Source of the DNA: Opitutales bacterium
Lineage (GTDB): Bacteria > Verrucomicrobiota > Verrucomicrobiia > Opitutales > Oceanipulchritudinaceae
Assembly (NCBI GenBank): GCA_020831525.1
Contig: JAFIGH010000007.1
Span: forward strand, 33,681-97,680
Direction of reading: 5' to 3'
Length of the DNA: 64,000 bases
Shown here piece after piece: positions 29,256 to 39,847 of this stretch. Position 1 is the first letter of the stretch. The number at the start of each line of letters is the position of its first letter. A program made the translations under genes and the position numbers. The notes under the pieces are model-generated. The model was not told where the DNA came from. It did not search any database and worked only from the letters and a program-made list of their open reading frames with translations.

Positions 29256-29378
29256 AACTGGTTCCGAGGCACGCAGCGACGGCCTGTCGAAGGCCCGCTC
29301 CCGTGCGTGTGTCATCGTCAGACGGCGTATATTGCGTGCTTGCCCCCGCTGGCTGCCATGTTTCAATGCAAAGCGCTT

Positions 29379-30659
29379 ATGAAACTAGAAACCCTTTGCC
29401 TCCACGTCGGCTGCGAGCCGGACCCGACTACCCTCGCGCGCGCCGTGCCTGTACACCGGACGTCCTCCTACGTGTTCCACAACACGGAGCACGCCGCCAA
29501 TTTGTTCGCCCTCAAGGAACTGGGCAACATCTACTCGCGTATCATGAACCCGACGCAGGATGCGCTTGAGCAGCGTGTCGCCGCGCTGGAGGGAGCGCCC
29601 GCCGCCCTTGCCCTTGCCTCGGGCACGAGCGCCGTCTTTTACACAATCATCAATCTCGCGCAGGCGGGCGACGAAATCGTCTCCGCGAACAATCTCTACG
29701 GAGGCACTTTCACCCAGTTTGATAACATACTGCCGCAGCTCGGCATCAAGGTGCGCTTCGTCGATCCGCGCGACCCGGAGAATTTCGCTAAAGCGATCAC
29801 GGACAAGACACGCGCCCTCTTCTGCGAAACGGTGGGCAACCCGAGCCTCGACATTTCGGACCTTGAAGCCATCGCGGAGATCGCGCGCGCCCACAAGCTG
29901 CCGCTTGTCGTCGACAGCACCTTCTCCACCCCCTACCTCACCAAGCCGCTCGAACACGGCGCCGACATCGTCGTTCACTCCCTCACGAAGTGGTTCGGCG
30001 GGCACGGCACCGGCATCGGAGGTATCGTTGTCGACTCCGGCAAGTTCGACTGGACCAACGGCCGCTTCCCGCTCTACGACACGCCCGACACCTCCTACCA
30101 CGGCCTGCGCTGGGGGCACGACCTGCCCGAGCCGCTCGCGCCCATCGCCTTCATCCTGCGCATGCGCACGGTGCCCCTGCGCAACCTCGGCGCCTGCATT
30201 TCGCCGGACAACGCGTGGATCTTCATGCAGGGCATCGAAACACTGCCGCTGCGCATGGAGCGCCACTGCGAAAACGCTCAGGCCGTCGCCCGTCACCTCA
30301 AGGAACACCCCGCCGTAGAGTGGGTGCGCTTCCCCGGTCTTGAGGGAGATCCCAACTACGAACTGAACAAGAAATACCTCCGCGGCAAGGGCGGCTCCAT
30401 GGTCGTCTTCGGGATCAAGGGCGGGGCAGAAGCGGGCGCGCGCTTCATCGACAACCTCAAGCTCTTCAGCCACCTCGCCAACGTGGGCGACGCCAAGAGC
30501 CTCGCCATCCACCCGGCCACCACGACCCACAGCCAACTCAACGAGGAACAGCAGAAAGCCGGCGGCATCCTCCCGGAACTCGTCCGACTCTCCGTCGGCA
30601 TCGAGCACATCGACGACATCGTCGCCGACCTCGACCAAGCCCTCGCCGCGGGCGCATAA
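29379..30659 (+). CDS. metY: O-acetylhomoserine sulfhydrylase (PLP enzyme)
   Basis: 426 residues from the ATG at 29379 (MKLETLCLHVGCEPDPTT); the upstream open frame runs through the repeats and is not coding. It makes homocysteine from O-acetylhomoserine and sulfide, in methionine synthesis. Cys/Met-metabolism PLP family marks: YSRIMNPTQDALEQRVAALEG, ALASGTSAVFY, CETVGNPSLDI, VVDSTFSTPYLTKPLEHGADIVVHSLTKWFGGHG with PLP-lysine K204, and the C-terminal HPATTTHSQL. The long form with the GHDLPEPLAPIAFILRMRT insertion fits MetY rather than MetB. It works with metF in the same pathway. Confidence 0.94.
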   Translation: MKLETLCLHVGCEPDPTTLARAVPVHRTSSYVFHNTEHAANLFALKELGNIYSRIMNPTQDALEQRVAALEGAPAALALASGTSAVFYTIINLAQAGDEIVSANNLYGGTFTQFDNILPQLGIKVRFVDPRDPENFAKAITDKTRALFCETVGNPSLDISDLEAIAEIARAHKLPLVVDSTFSTPYLTKPLEHGADIVVHSLTKWFGGHGTGIGGIVVDSGKFDWTNGRFPLYDTPDTSYHGLRWGHDLPEPLAPIAFILRMRTVPLRNLGACISPDNAWIFMQGIETLPLRMERHCENAQAVARHLKEHPAVEWVRFPGLEGDPNYELNKKYLRGKGGSMVVFGIKGGAEAGARFIDNLKLFSHLANVGDAKSLAIHPATTTHSQLNEEQQKAGGILPELVRLSVGIEHIDDIVADLDQALAAGA

Positions 30660-30670
30660 GCCGGCCCTTC

Positions 30671-30701
30671 AACGGAGCACGGTTGCGACCGGGGTCGCGG
30701 A
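30671..30701 (+). repeat. Diverged single REP element
   Basis: ACGGAGCACGG followed by GCGACC/GGTCGC arms lies just after metY. It keeps the GGAGCACGG head of the REP family seen at 27287 and 28695, with a different hairpin. It may help end the metY transcript. Confidence 0.4.
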
Positions 30702-30732
30702 TACGGCGCTTGATCCCCACGGCGCAGCCGCC

Positions 30733-31554
30733 ATGGTGTCCTGCATGTTGGAAATGCTGCGGTTCGTTGTCGTGCTGTGTGTCGTCGCCTACGGCGGACT
30801 GGCACTGTTCGCGCTTCTCTTCACGAACCGCATGCTCTTTCCCCAGCCCCCCGCCTCCTATGCGCCTTCGCCGGAGATCGTGCAGATCCCATCGCCCGAC
30901 AGCGGCGAGGGCATTGCCACGCTCTATCTGCCGTTCCCCGGCTCCGGGCGCCTCCTCCTCTACAGCCACGGCAACCACGAAGACCTCGGCACGGTCCGCC
31001 CGCGCGTCGAATTACTGCACGCTCTCGGCTTCAACATCCTCGTCTGGGACTATCCCGGATACGGCCTGAGCGGAGGCCGTCCCACCGAGCGTACCGTCAA
31101 GGCCGCCGCCGAAGCAGTCCACGCCTACGCCCGCGAGACCCTCGGCCATGCCCCGGAAAACACGGTCCTGCACGGGTTTTCCGTCGGTGCCGGCCCCACA
31201 CTCCACCTCGCGGGACAGGCGGAGTTCGCCGCCGTCATCATCGAGTCGGCCTTCACGAGCGCCTTTGATGTCGTCGCCCCTTTCCGCTTTCTTCCGTGGG
31301 ACGTTTTCGACAACGCCGCGCGCATAGGCGACGTTACCGCTCCAGTGTTGATTATCCACGGCACGGACGACTCCATTGTTCCCTTCGCCCATGCGAAGCG
31401 GCTCCTTGCCCGCGCACCGCAACCTCGCTCTTTCTTTTGGGTAGAAGGCGCCGGGCACAACAACCTGCCCGGCACGGCCGGAACCGCCTACACAGAAGCG
31501 ATACGGCGCTTCACCGATGCGCTCCGCGTCCCCGCGGAGCGGTCCACGGATTGA
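30733..31554 (+). CDS. Alpha/beta-hydrolase, membrane-anchored
   Basis: 273 residues. An N-terminal membrane anchor (about 8-32) precedes an alpha/beta-hydrolase domain: LLLYSHGNHEDLG (oxyanion region), WDYPGYGLSGG, nucleophile elbow HGFSVGAG with Ser150, acid in IIHGTDDSIVP and His in VEGAGHNNL. This arrangement matches the BEM46/ABHD17-like group of serine hydrolases; the substrate is unknown. The short gap (18 bp) to the DJ-1-like gene suggests co-transcription. Confidence 0.85.
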   Translation: MVSCMLEMLRFVVVLCVVAYGGLALFALLFTNRMLFPQPPASYAPSPEIVQIPSPDSGEGIATLYLPFPGSGRLLLYSHGNHEDLGTVRPRVELLHALGFNILVWDYPGYGLSGGRPTERTVKAAAEAVHAYARETLGHAPENTVLHGFSVGAGPTLHLAGQAEFAAVIIESAFTSAFDVVAPFRFLPWDVFDNAARIGDVTAPVLIIHGTDDSIVPFAHAKRLLARAPQPRSFFWVEGAGHNNLPGTAGTAYTEAIRRFTDALRVPAERSTD

Positions 31555-31572
31555 CCTTCCCCTTTTTCCACC

Positions 31573-32127
31573 ATGCCCAAAGCACTTGTCTTTCTTACCA
31601 ACGGTTTCGAGGAAATGGAAACAGTCGCACCTGTCGACTTTCTGCGCCGCGCCGGTGTTGAGGTGACCCTGGCCGCCGTCGGTCAAGGCAACGACCTCCA
31701 CGCCACCGGACGGAACAAAATGGTCCTCCGCGCCGACACCACCCTCGCCGATGCCGCAGAGGATACATACGATCTTGTCGTCGTGCCGGGCGGTCCCGGC
31801 CACGCCGCCCTGCGTGTAAACGAAGCCGTACTCGGGATTATCCGCCGCCATGCCCAAGCCGGCGCCTATGTCGCCGCCATCTGCGCCGGGCCGACCGTTC
31901 TACTCTCTGCCGGAGTGCTTGAAGGCCGTGCGTACACGGCGCACTTTTCTGTCGCCGAAGAGTTGCCCGGCCTTCGCGACGACTCGGTCGTGCAAGACGG
32001 CAAAATCATCACATCGCGCGGAGCGGGCACGGCACACACGTTTGCCCTCGCCCTCGTCGAGGCGGTGTGCGGCAAGGAAGCCGCGCAGAAAGTCGCCGCC
32101 GCCACGTGCCTTGCTCCGGGAGGCTGA
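31573..32127 (+). CDS. DJ-1/YajL-family protein
   Basis: 184 residues, the DJ-1/ThiJ length. It begins PKALVFLTNGFEEMETV with the conserved glutamate (about E15), has VVVPGGPGHAALR and the nucleophile elbow AAICAGPTVL with Cys104, then ITSRGAGTAHTFALALV. Members are redox-responsive chaperone/deglycase-type proteins in the cytoplasm; the exact activity is debated. It is followed by a REP pair and a convergent kinase gene. Confidence 0.92.
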   Translation: MPKALVFLTNGFEEMETVAPVDFLRRAGVEVTLAAVGQGNDLHATGRNKMVLRADTTLADAAEDTYDLVVVPGGPGHAALRVNEAVLGIIRRHAQAGAYVAAICAGPTVLLSAGVLEGRAYTAHFSVAEELPGLRDDSVVQDGKIITSRGAGTAHTFALALVEAVCGKEAAQKVAAATCLAPGG

Positions 32128-32189
32128 CGGAAAGCCGCCGCGGGCTGAAGCATACACGGGCTCCGCCGGGCGAAGCGTGCGCGGGTCGG

Positions 32190-32252
32190 AAAGGAGCACG
32201 GACTTTCCAGTCCGTGTGCGGTGGACAAGCCACGGGTTGGAAAAACCCGTAT
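32190..32252. repeat. Single REP pair between convergent genes
   Basis: A GGAGCACGGACTTTCCAGTC-type hairpin (32197-32216, arms CACGGACT/AGTCCGTG) and a second with arms ACGGGTT/AACCCGT (32232-32250) form one inverted pair of the same REP family as the arrays. It sits in the gap between the DJ-1 gene and the end of the MASE1 kinase and could stop transcription from both sides. Confidence 0.75.
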
Positions 32253-32260
32253 CCCGCCGC

Positions 32261-35200
32261 TTATTCCAACGACGTTGTGTCTGCTCCTGCATTTCCCGCC
32301 GCGTGGCGCGAAGCCTCGGCGAGGATGTCCTTGAAGCGAACGAGCGATATTGGTTTCGGCATGTACTCCGTGACGCCCGCGGCGATGCAGCGACGCCGGT
32401 CTTCCTCCATGGCGAGAGCGGTGAGAGCGAGAATGTATTGGTCTTTGCGGCTTGCCCCCGCTTCGCCCGCTCGCACCCGCCGCGTGACTTCGAGTCCGTC
32501 CATGCGGCGCATTTGCACATCCATGATGACAAGACCGAAATCGCGCTCACGGATCGCCCGCAATGCCGCCGCGCCCTCTGTCACGCACTCCGCTTCATAC
32601 CCGAGGCGGGCGAGCACCTCCGTCGTGAGGCGCGTGTTCACCGGATCGTCCTCGGCAAGAAGGATGCGCAGCGGGTGCCGCGAAGCGAAGTCTGCCTGAA
32701 GCTCGCTTTCCATGCCGCCGCCGGGACCATCGGCGTCCTCCCCGCTACCCTTTTCAAGAAGCAGCTTCACATGGAAGGCGGAGCCGACACCAACCTCGCT
32801 TTCGACCCAGATATCGCCGCCCATGCGCCCGGCGAGGCGGCGCGCGATCGTCAAGCCCAGCCCCGTGCCCCCGTATTCGCGCGTGGTCGACGAGTCGACC
32901 TGGCGGAAAGCGACAAAGAGATCGTCGATCTTGTCCGCCGGAATGCCGATGCCCGTATCAGTCACATCGATACAAACCTCCGCGTGATGCGGCCCCGCCA
33001 TTCGTGCCGCCGCCGTGACAAACACACCGCCCTCGCTTGTGAACTTCACCGCGTTGGTCACGAGATTGAGAAGAATCTGCCGGAAGCGCAACGGGTCACC
33101 AAGAAACGGACCCTCGGTGGAATCATCGATCCGGCAATCGAGGGCGATGCCCTTTTCACGGGCTTTGATGAGCGCGACCTCAAGGACTTCGAGTATAGTG
33201 ACCTCAAGCCCGAAGGGAACCTTCTCCAGCTCCACCGGCGACGATTCCAGCTTGGAAAAATCGAGTATGTTGTTGATCAGCTCGAGCAGATCGCGCCCGC
33301 TGCGCGTGACGATTTTGATGTATTCATTCTGGCTGGGCGTCACCTCCGTCTGGGCAAGCAAATCGGTGAATCCGATGATGGCGTTCATGGGCGTGCGGAT
33401 TTCGTGACTCATCATGGCAAGAAACTCGCTCTTCGCCTGGTTGGCGGCCTCGGCCTCGTTTTTCGCCGCCTTCAGGGCTTCCTCCACGCGCTTTGTTTCG
33501 ATGAATCCGCCCAGACTGGCGGCGAGCGACCCGAGTGCGGTGACAGCCGTTTGCCTCAGGTCGGCACCCTCGCGGCAGAGACCGACCCAAAGTACGCCCC
33601 AGAACCGTTCGCTTGAAAATATGGGTACAACAACCATCTTGTTTTCCGCAACCGCGGCAACCGCTTGCCCGAGGCCAGCCGGCGCCGTGGGGCCGTCGAA
33701 CGTAAGCGGCCGCCCTGCCTCCAGCGTGTCGAGCCAGCCCGGCAGGGCGCTGTATCTCACATCGTCCGCACCCCCGCGGAAGGCGAAGGACGGATCGCGC
33801 GACCACTCGAAACGCAAGGACAGATCGGTCGCGCGGCCCGAGTCGTCACCGTAGCGGTTTGTAAATACAGCAACCTCATCGAAGTCCATGCCCTGCCCGA
33901 CGAGCCGAAGAGCTTCGCGCATGCCTTCCTCAAAGTCCTTCGAGCGCAGGAGCGTGCCCTCGGCCTCGGTGAGCGTCTGTAGCAGTTTGTCGCGGAATCG
34001 CAGTTCCTCGTTGGCCAGTTCCGTCGCCGTGATATCGTAGGCTACCCAGATCGCGCTCGGCGGCTGATCGTCATACCGGCGCATGGGTGCCACCCGCCCC
34101 TCGAACCAGCGCAACTGCCCTTGATACTCCATGGGGTAGCGAAGGACCCGCAGTTCTCCCGTCGCCAGCACTTCGCGGATGGTCTCGCGAAAGCGCTCGC
34201 AAGTCTCGGGTTCGAGCAAGTCGCCCAGCTCTTTGCCCCGCAGCAGAGCCGCCCTCTCCGAGAATCCGCTCACTTTGGCGGCAAAGACCTCGAGATAGCG
34301 CCCGCTCTCGGAGATGATGAAGGCGAGGTCCGGCATCGCCTCGATGAAACCGCGCAACCGCTCCTCGTTCAGACGGACCGTCGCCTCGCGGTTGCGGATC
34401 TCCGTAAAGACCGCCGCAAGAAACATCCCCGTAAGCGACAGCACGCCGACAAACACCCACACGTAGCCCGGCGGCTGAGTGATAGTGCGCGTCGGATCCG
34501 GGCCGATGACATCCCGCAGCTCCCAGACCGCCATCATGGCCGAGAGAAAGACCCCCACCGTCGCCCCGCGCTGGCCGAAGCGCACGGCAGCCCACGCCAT
34601 GAGCGGAAACATCGCCAGTTCGAGTGGATAGCGAAGCGTGTCCGTCGGCGCCCAGTAGCGGAAGACCATCGCACCGAGAAAAATCAATAGCGCGAGCCAG
34701 AGCAGCACCTCAAACGCCTGCGTGTTGCGCCAATTGATCCGCGTGCGGGCGAACCACACAAGAAACATGGGCGTGACGACAAGGATTCCGAGACCGTCGC
34801 TCAGCCATAGAATCCACCACATCTCGATAAAGCGCTGAACCGCGTGCGCCTGGTAGATCGACAGCGTAATCGTATTGAAGAGCGACGTGAAAGCCGAAGC
34901 CGCCAGCACCCCCACGGTGACAAAAGCGACAACATCGCGCAGACGCTCAAGCGCATTCTCAAGCGCGAAAACACGCTTGAGGGCATGAGCCGCCGCCGCC
35001 AGCGGGACGGTATAGGCGAGGCCAAACAGTATCACGCCGCCGATCTGCTCGCCCTGCAGGTACTTCACCGCCGCCATTCCGATGAATACGGCCGGGACCA
35101 TCCGCATGCCGCCGCGCAGCAGAAAGAGCATGGCGAAACCGGCGGGCGGCCACACGAGCGGCGCGTGATCCCGCCAAAGCGCCATTTCGTAGCCGAGGCC

Positions 35201-35320
35201 CGCCGTCCCCCAGATCAACGCCACGGCAAGAACCTGCTTTACGAGACTGTCAAAGCTCCATGCGGGCTCCCCCTGCTCATCCGCCGGGTCTTGCCGGGTG
35301 GTCGTTGTCGTCGAAGTCAT
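32261..35320 (-). CDS. Membrane hybrid histidine kinase with MASE1 sensor domain
   Basis: 1019 residues from the ATG at 35320 ([16 protein letters not shown]); the longer frame upstream is low-complexity. A MASE1-type membrane sensor of about eight helices (residues ~25-300, with [17 protein letters not shown]) is followed by a PAS domain (about 325-440, [20 protein letters not shown]), a GAF-like domain (about 460-610), the kinase core [21 protein letters not shown] with His639 and the ATPase boxes [19 protein letters not shown] and [14 protein letters not shown], then a receiver ([13 protein letters not shown]...[13 protein letters not shown], Asp934). The ligand is unknown. It stands alone. 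Confidence 0.93.
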   Translation of the reverse strand: MTSTTTTTRQDPADEQGEPAWSFDSLVKQVLAVALIWGTAGLGYEMALWRDHAPLVWPPAGFAMLFLLRGGMRMVPAVFIGMAAVKYLQGEQIGGVILFGLAYTVPLAAAAHALKRVFALENALERLRDVVAFVTVGVLAASAFTSLFNTITLSIYQAHAVQRFIEMWWILWLSDGLGILVVTPMFLVWFARTRINWRNTQAFEVLLWLALLIFLGAMVFRYWAPTDTLRYPLELAMFPLMAWAAVRFGQRGATVGVFLSAMMAVWELRDVIGPDPTRTITQPPGYVWVFVGVLSLTGMFLAAVFTEIRNREATVRLNEERLRGFIEAMPDLAFIISESGRYLEVFAAKVSGFSERAALLRGKELGDLLEPETCERFRETIREVLATGELRVLRYPMEYQGQLRWFEGRVAPMRRYDDQPPSAIWVAYDITATELANEELRFRDKLLQTLTEAEGTLLRSKDFEEGMREALRLVGQGMDFDEVAVFTNRYGDDSGRATDLSLRFEWSRDPSFAFRGGADDVRYSALPGWLDTLEAGRPLTFDGPTAPAGLGQAVAAVAENKMVVVPIFSSERFWGVLWVGLCREGADLRQTAVTALGSLAASLGGFIETKRVEEALKAAKNEAEAANQAKSEFLAMMSHEIRTPMNAIIGFTDLLAQTEVTPSQNEYIKIVTRSGRDLLELINNILDFSKLESSPVELEKVPFGLEVTILEVLEVALIKAREKGIALDCRIDDSTEGPFLGDPLRFRQILLNLVTNAVKFTSEGGVFVTAAARMAGPHHAEVCIDVTDTGIGIPADKIDDLFVAFRQVDSSTTREYGGTGLGLTIARRLAGRMGGDIWVESEVGVGSAFHVKLLLEKGSGEDADGPGGGMESELQADFASRHPLRILLAEDDPVNTRLTTEVLARLGYEAECVTEGAAALRAIRERDFGLVIMDVQMRRMDGLEVTRRVRAGEAGASRKDQYILALTALAMEEDRRRCIAAGVTEYMPKPISLVRFKDILAEASRHAAGNAGADTTSLE

Positions 35321-35474
35321 AAATGCGTTTGTTTGAGGCAACAGGGTGCTCTTGTACGCGCCGCACCATTCAACTTGGACAACGCTGCAACCCCGGAGGA
35401 CAATCCGCAAACCCAATTCGTTGCGCCTGAACCGCCTGCCCGAGAATGAGGGGAGTGCTGCCCCGCCGCTGCCC

Positions 35475-36128
35475 TTACCCGAGTCCGGCGCGAAGAACGG
35501 CGAGGGCCTTCTTCCCGTCGCCCTTCGCCATAGCCGCGGTGGCGACGCGCAGACCGGGGAACACGCGGCTCTCGACGATACCCGCCTCCTCCGGGAGCGG
35601 GCGGTATTCGTCTTCTTCCAGCGCCCACCAGTGGATTCGCTTCGCGGACACGTCCCACACCATGTATTCCCGCACACCGGCGCGGCGGCAGGAGTCGCGC
35701 TTGGCGTGCAGATCGATGGAAGCGCTCGTCACCGCGATCTCCGCGACCAGCTCCGGCGGACCGGCAAAGTAGCCGGTCGGCTCCACACGGCATTGCCCTC
35801 CCGCATCGGGCAGGCGGCGCAACAGAAGGTCGGGCTGGATGACGTCGTCCGGGCCGAGCCGTAGCGTCGCGTTGGTCGCGGAAGCAACGCCGTCGACGGA
35901 ATTGGCGTATGTCCCGAGCAGGAGCTGCAATAAGCTGTCCTGCTCGGCGTGGCGTGCGGAAACCGGAGAGCCCATAAAGACAATCCCGTCGATCAACTCC
36001 GCTTTCTTCAGGTGCGGCATGGCCTCCAAGCGGCGCAGAAACTCACAAGCCGCGAGGCGGTCCCCGTTGTAGAGAGCGGGAATGCTTGCCTCCGCCGTGG
36101 GAACCGGCGCTGGCGCCATCAAAGACAT
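35475..36128 (-). CDS. Uma2-family (DUF820) putative endonuclease
   Basis: 217 residues. Restriction-endonuclease-fold Uma2 proteins share the pattern seen here: [27 protein letters not shown] (PD), [37 protein letters not shown] (E-x-x-K type core), and a WW-rich beta region ([16 protein letters not shown]). They are numerous in cyanobacteria and some other phyla; their function is not settled. The gene stands alone between the MASE1 kinase and citrate synthase on the same strand. Confidence 0.88.
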   Translation of the reverse strand: MSLMAPAPVPTAEASIPALYNGDRLAACEFLRRLEAMPHLKKAELIDGIVFMGSPVSARHAEQDSLLQLLLGTYANSVDGVASATNATLRLGPDDVIQPDLLLRRLPDAGGQCRVEPTGYFAGPPELVAEIAVTSASIDLHAKRDSCRRAGVREYMVWDVSAKRIHWWALEEDEYRPLPEEAGIVESRVFPGLRVATAAMAKGDGKKALAVLRAGLG

Positions 36129-36173
36129 GCGCTGAATTTCGCACCTGCCGCGGCAGGCGTCAAGCCCGCCGCC

Positions 36174-37526
36174 CTACCCGCGATTCTCCACGGGTACGTA
36201 GTCGCGGGCATTCCGGCCTGTATAGATCTGGCGGGGGCGGTGGATGCGCTTGGACGACTCGGCGATTTCCTTCCAGTTGGCGATCCAGCCAGGCATGCGC
36301 CCGATGGCGAACATGACGGTAAACATGTTCACCGGGATACCGATCGCCTTGAGGACGAGGCCGCTGTAAAAATCGACATTGGGATAGAGCTTCCGTTCCA
36401 CGAAATACTCGTCCTTGAGCGCCGCCTCCTCCAGATGCCGCGCGATGTCGAGGAGCGGATCCTCCCGCCCGAGCGCCTTGAGCATACGCTCCGCGGCCTC
36501 GCCGAAGATCTTCGCGCGGGGATCGTAGTTTTTGTAGACGCGGTGGCCGAATCCCATGAGGCGCGCCTTCCCCTCCTTCGCGTCTTTGATAAAGCGCGAG
36601 CCGTCGTCACCGTCGCGGTGGATGGATTCGAGCATGCGGATGACGGCGGCGTTGGCCCCGCCGTGGAGAGGGCCCCAGAGCGCGCAAACGCCCGCCGCCA
36701 CGGAGGCGAAGAGGTTCGCACCGCCGCTCGCCACCATACGCACCGTGCTCGTCGAGCAATTCTGCTCATGGTCGGCGTGCAGCAGCAGGAAGAGGTCGAG
36801 CGCCTCAAAGACTTCCTTCGGCGTCTCATACAGCTCGTAGGGGTCGGAAAACATCATGTGGAGGAAGTTCTCCACGTAGCGCAGATCGCGGCGCGGATAG
36901 ACCCCCGGGAGGCCCTGGCTCATGCGGTAGGTTGTCGCCGCGATCGTCCGCACCTTGGAAATGAGGAGCGTCGCCGCCTCCTGAAAGCGCGACAACTCTT
37001 CCTCGCGGTTGTTGCGCGACATTTGCGGATGGTAGCAGCCCACCGCGTTGAGCATTGCGCTGAGAACGGCCATGGGGTGGGAATCCTGCGGGAATCCCTG
37101 AAAGTGATGGCGCATGTCCTCGTGCAAGTTGGCGTTTTCGCGCACATTCTGGCGGAATCCGGCCAACTCGTCTTCCGTCGGCAGTTCGCCGTAGATGATG
37201 AGGTAGGCCGTCTCCATGAAGGTGGATTTCTCGGCCAACTGCTCGATAGGATACCCGCGGTGGCGGAGGATCCCGTTCTCCCCGTCAATGAACGTGATCT
37301 CGCTCAGACAGGAGCCGGTGTTTCCGTAACCCTCGTCATAAGTGATATATCCGGTTTCCGACCGGAATTTACGCGTGTCGATGGCACGCTCGCCCTCCGT
37401 GCCGACAATGACCGCATACTCGTGTTCGCGACCGTCGACGACAATCGAGGCCCGCGGAGAATCCGTGCCTTGCGCTTTTTCCGTCGCGGAGCCGGTGCCT
37501 TGACTGGGTTTGGAATCAGAACTCAT
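36174..37526 (-). CDS. gltA: Citrate synthase
   Basis: 450 residues, type II-like bacterial length. It condenses oxaloacetate and acetyl-CoA. Family blocks: [64 protein letters not shown] with the catalytic His in LHGGAN, and [14 protein letters not shown] with the second active-site region; the catalytic Asp is in the NVDFYSGL block near the end. The N-terminal 25 residues are Ser/Gly-rich and may be disordered. It is the entry point of the TCA cycle from the acetyl-CoA produced by enzymes such as NifJ. Confidence 0.96.
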   Translation of the reverse strand: MSSDSKPSQGTGSATEKAQGTDSPRASIVVDGREHEYAVIVGTEGERAIDTRKFRSETGYITYDEGYGNTGSCLSEITFIDGENGILRHRGYPIEQLAEKSTFMETAYLIIYGELPTEDELAGFRQNVRENANLHEDMRHHFQGFPQDSHPMAVLSAMLNAVGCYHPQMSRNNREEELSRFQEAATLLISKVRTIAATTYRMSQGLPGVYPRRDLRYVENFLHMMFSDPYELYETPKEVFEALDLFLLLHADHEQNCSTSTVRMVASGGANLFASVAAGVCALWGPLHGGANAAVIRMLESIHRDGDDGSRFIKDAKEGKARLMGFGHRVYKNYDPRAKIFGEAAERMLKALGREDPLLDIARHLEEAALKDEYFVERKLYPNVDFYSGLVLKAIGIPVNMFTVMFAIGRMPGWIANWKEIAESSKRIHRPRQIYTGRNARDYVPVENRG

Positions 37527-37608
37527 TGATGCTGAATAAACGGTGGTGAAATGAAACCGTCAACCTCCGCGCCCCCCTTTGCAAGCGGACAAGGAAAGAC
37601 CGCGGAAA

Positions 37609-38256
37609 TCAAAGGGTTTGAAGGAAATTCCGGTAAAGGGTCAAGCCCACCGCCTGAGACTTCTCGGGGTGAAACTGCGTCGCGACCAACCGGCCGCGCC
37701 GCACCGCGCTGCAAAAATCAAGATCGCCGTAGCGCGTGCTCCCGAGGATGCCGGCGGCCTTCGCCGGTTCGGCGTAGTAGCTGTGAACAAAGTAGAACTG
37801 CCCGTCCCTTGCGCCGATACCCGCGAGCAACGGGTCGTCCGCCGGCGCGCCGCGAAAGGCCACCGCGTTCCAGCCCATGTGCGGGATCTTCAGGCCGCTC
37901 TCCGCCGAAAAGGAAAACCGCCGCACCCGCCCCGGCAGGATTCCCAGCGCCGGCGTGTCCCCTTCCTCCGAGTGCTCGAAAAGCGCCTGCAAGCCGAGGC
38001 AGATTCCGAAAAACGGCTTGTCCGCCTCCGCCCACGAACGGATGAGGCGGTCGAACCCCGTCGCGCGGAGCTGGCGCATAGCGTCGACGATGGCCCCCTG
38101 CCCCGGAAAAACGAGCGCATCCGCCGAGCCCGCACCCGCAGGGGTATCCACGAGCGACACATCCGCCCCGGCGTGTTCCCACGCGCGCACCACACTGCGC
38201 AGATTGCCCATACCGTAGTCGAGCACGGCGAGGCGCGGCTTCGCTCCTTCACCCAC
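37609..38256 (-). CDS. hisH: Imidazole glycerol phosphate synthase glutaminase subunit
   Basis: 215 residues starting at a GTG (38256), chosen because AAGGAG lies 8 nt upstream and the protein then begins [20 protein letters not shown]. It releases ammonia from glutamine for HisF in histidine synthesis. The class I amidotransferase triad is visible: GICLGLQ with Cys86 and QFHPEKS near the C-terminus (His and Glu), with HMGWNAV and FVHSYYAE between. hisF is not adjacent here. The gene is divergent from moeB, across a 330-bp gap that contains a large palindrome. Confidence 0.94.
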   Translation of the reverse strand: MGEGAKPRLAVLDYGMGNLRSVVRAWEHAGADVSLVDTPAGAGSADALVFPGQGAIVDAMRQLRATGFDRLIRSWAEADKPFFGICLGLQALFEHSEEGDTPALGILPGRVRRFSFSAESGLKIPHMGWNAVAFRGAPADDPLLAGIGARDGQFYFVHSYYAEPAKAAGILGSTRYGDLDFCSAVRRGRLVATQFHPEKSQAVGLTLYRNFLQTL

Positions 38257-38460
38257 AGAGCGACTCCTTCCGTTGGCAAACCGCCGCCGCGCCGCCCATG
38301 GCGCGCGCCGCCGAAGCGTCAACGATGCCCCGCGCCACGGAGGACAAACCGCGGCGCAACACACACAAATAAGACCAGTGGATCATGAAAGTCATGGAAA
38401 AATCGGATACCGCGCGGGACGGCCCGGCGGGTCCCCCGCGCACGGCAAAATCGGGCGGCA

Positions 38461-38538
38461 TTTCCCCGCCCGTGTCGAGATTTTCCTTCGCGACAAAACT
38501 TTTTTCATTTGAGAAAAGTTTTGTCGCGGGCGGGGAAA
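38461..38538. repeat. Large nested palindrome between hisH and moeB
   Basis: Two nested perfect inverted repeats: inner arms CGACAAAACTTTT (38491-38503) and AAAAGTTTTGTCG (38514-38526), outer arms TTTCCCCGCCCG (38461-38472) and CGGGCGGGGAAA (38527-38538), with an 18-nt unpaired stretch only on the left. The inner part looks like a strong hairpin with an A/T-rich stem. The rest of the 38257-38586 gap shows no gene. Confidence 0.8.
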
Positions 38539-38586
38539 CGGCAATGGGGCTTGAGCCTGCGGGAAGGGCGCGCAAAGTTGCGCGGG

Positions 38587-39756
38587 ATGACACCGGAAGA
38601 ACTCCAGCGTTACAGTCGGCAGATCATTCTGCCCGGCTTCGGGACGGCGGGGCAGCAGCGCCTGCGTGGGGCGCGGGCGCTGGTCGTCGGCGCGGGCGGG
38701 CTCGGAAGCCCGGCATCGATCTACCTCGCCGCCGCCGGGGTGGGTACGCTCGGCATGGTGGAGTTCGACACCGTGGAGCGGCACAACCTCCACCGTCAGA
38801 TCCTGCACAGCGACGCCGCCGTGGGCCGGTCCAAACTGGAGTCGGCGGAGGCGCGCCTGCGCGAGATCAACCCGCATGTGCGCTTCACGGGGCACGCGGA
38901 TCGGCTGACGGCGGAAAACGCCCGCAGGATCTTTAAAGAGTACGATATTGTCGTCGACGGATCGGACAATTTTGCCACCCGCTACCTCGTCAATGACGCC
39001 GCCGCGCTCTGCCGCAAGCCCCTCGTCTACGGCGCGATTTTCCAGTTCGAGGGGCAGATCGCCCTCTTCGCGCCGCACCTTGGGGGTCCGTGCTACCGCT
39101 GCCTCTTTCCGGAGCCGCCGCCCCCGGGGGCCGTGCCGAACTGCGCCGAAGCAGGCGTCTTCGGCGCGCTCGCGGGGACCGTCGGCTCGCTCCAGGCCCT
39201 CCTCGCCATGCGGCAGCTTGCGGGCATCGGCGAACCGCCGCTCGGGCAACTCATGCGCTTCGACGCCCTCCGGTGGCGCACCACCCGTTTCACCGTGCCG
39301 AAAAACGAAAACTGCGCGCTCTGCGGCGCAGCGCCCTCCATCACAGATCTCGACCCCGCGCGCTACGCCCCCGCCGCCTGCGCCGCGCCCACGCCCACAA
39401 ACGCCGACACCATGAACTCTACCGCAGGCAGCGAAACACCGATGGAAATCACCGCCGAAGCGGCGCACGACCGCCTCGCCGACGACGACCCGCCGGTTCT
39501 CCTCGACGTGCGCGAACCCTTCGAAGTGGAAATCGGTGCCATCGACGGGCACCGGCACATCCCCCTGCGGCAGCTCCCTGAGGCATACGAAACGCTTCCC
39601 CGCGACCGCCCGGTCGTCGTCTACTGCCACCACGGGATGCGCAGCCTGCGCGCGGCGGAGTTTCTCCGCGCCAAGGGCTTCGCCCGCGCCCAGAGCCTCG
39701 CCGGCGGCATCGACCGCTGGTCCACCGCGATCGACCCCGCCGTCCCCCGGTATTAG
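38587..39756 (+). CDS. moeB: MoeB/ThiF-type sulfur-carrier adenylyltransferase fused to rhodanese
   Basis: 389 residues from the ATG at 38587 (MTPEELQRYSRQIILPGFG). The E1-like domain (1-250) adenylates the C-terminus of a sulfur-carrier protein (MoaD or ThiS type): VVGAGGLGSPASIYLAAAG nucleotide loop, the catalytic-Cys region VPNCAEAGVFGALAG and zinc cysteines in CYRC and CALC. A linker leads to a rhodanese domain (about 298-385) with the active-site VVVYCHHGMRS that supplies sulfane sulfur. Such fusions serve molybdopterin, thiamine or thiolated tRNA synthesis. No carrier protein gene lies next to it. Confidence 0.92.
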   Translation: MTPEELQRYSRQIILPGFGTAGQQRLRGARALVVGAGGLGSPASIYLAAAGVGTLGMVEFDTVERHNLHRQILHSDAAVGRSKLESAEARLREINPHVRFTGHADRLTAENARRIFKEYDIVVDGSDNFATRYLVNDAAALCRKPLVYGAIFQFEGQIALFAPHLGGPCYRCLFPEPPPPGAVPNCAEAGVFGALAGTVGSLQALLAMRQLAGIGEPPLGQLMRFDALRWRTTRFTVPKNENCALCGAAPSITDLDPARYAPAACAAPTPTNADTMNSTAGSETPMEITAEAAHDRLADDDPPVLLDVREPFEVEIGAIDGHRHIPLRQLPEAYETLPRDRPVVVYCHHGMRSLRAAEFLRAKGFARAQSLAGGIDRWSTAIDPAVPRY

Positions 39757-39762
39757 CCCTCC

Positions 39763-39793
39763 GTAGCGAATCTTCCCCGGAGATTCGACGGGG
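39763..39793. repeat. GTAGCGAATCT hairpin repeat, copy 1
   Basis: CGAATCT (39767-39773) and AGATTCG (39781-39787) form a 7-bp stem, preceded by GTAG and followed by ACGGGG. It belongs to a three-copy family with 43157 and 44556, each copy just after a gene end. Confidence 0.7.
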
Positions 39794-39847
39794 CACCGGG
39801 AAAGATAAGGTTGCCCCGTTGCCCCGAAGCATGAAAAACCCTCCGCC

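Noticed and set aside
29256..29378. SAM riboswitch before metY
   Set aside because: I could not find the paired helices or conserved core of any SAM riboswitch class.
27221..29569. Frames with repeated peptides such as QPVADQTPTDRNVRAP across the BIME arrays
   Set aside because: They arise from translation of the 90-bp repeats and occur on both strands in several frames.
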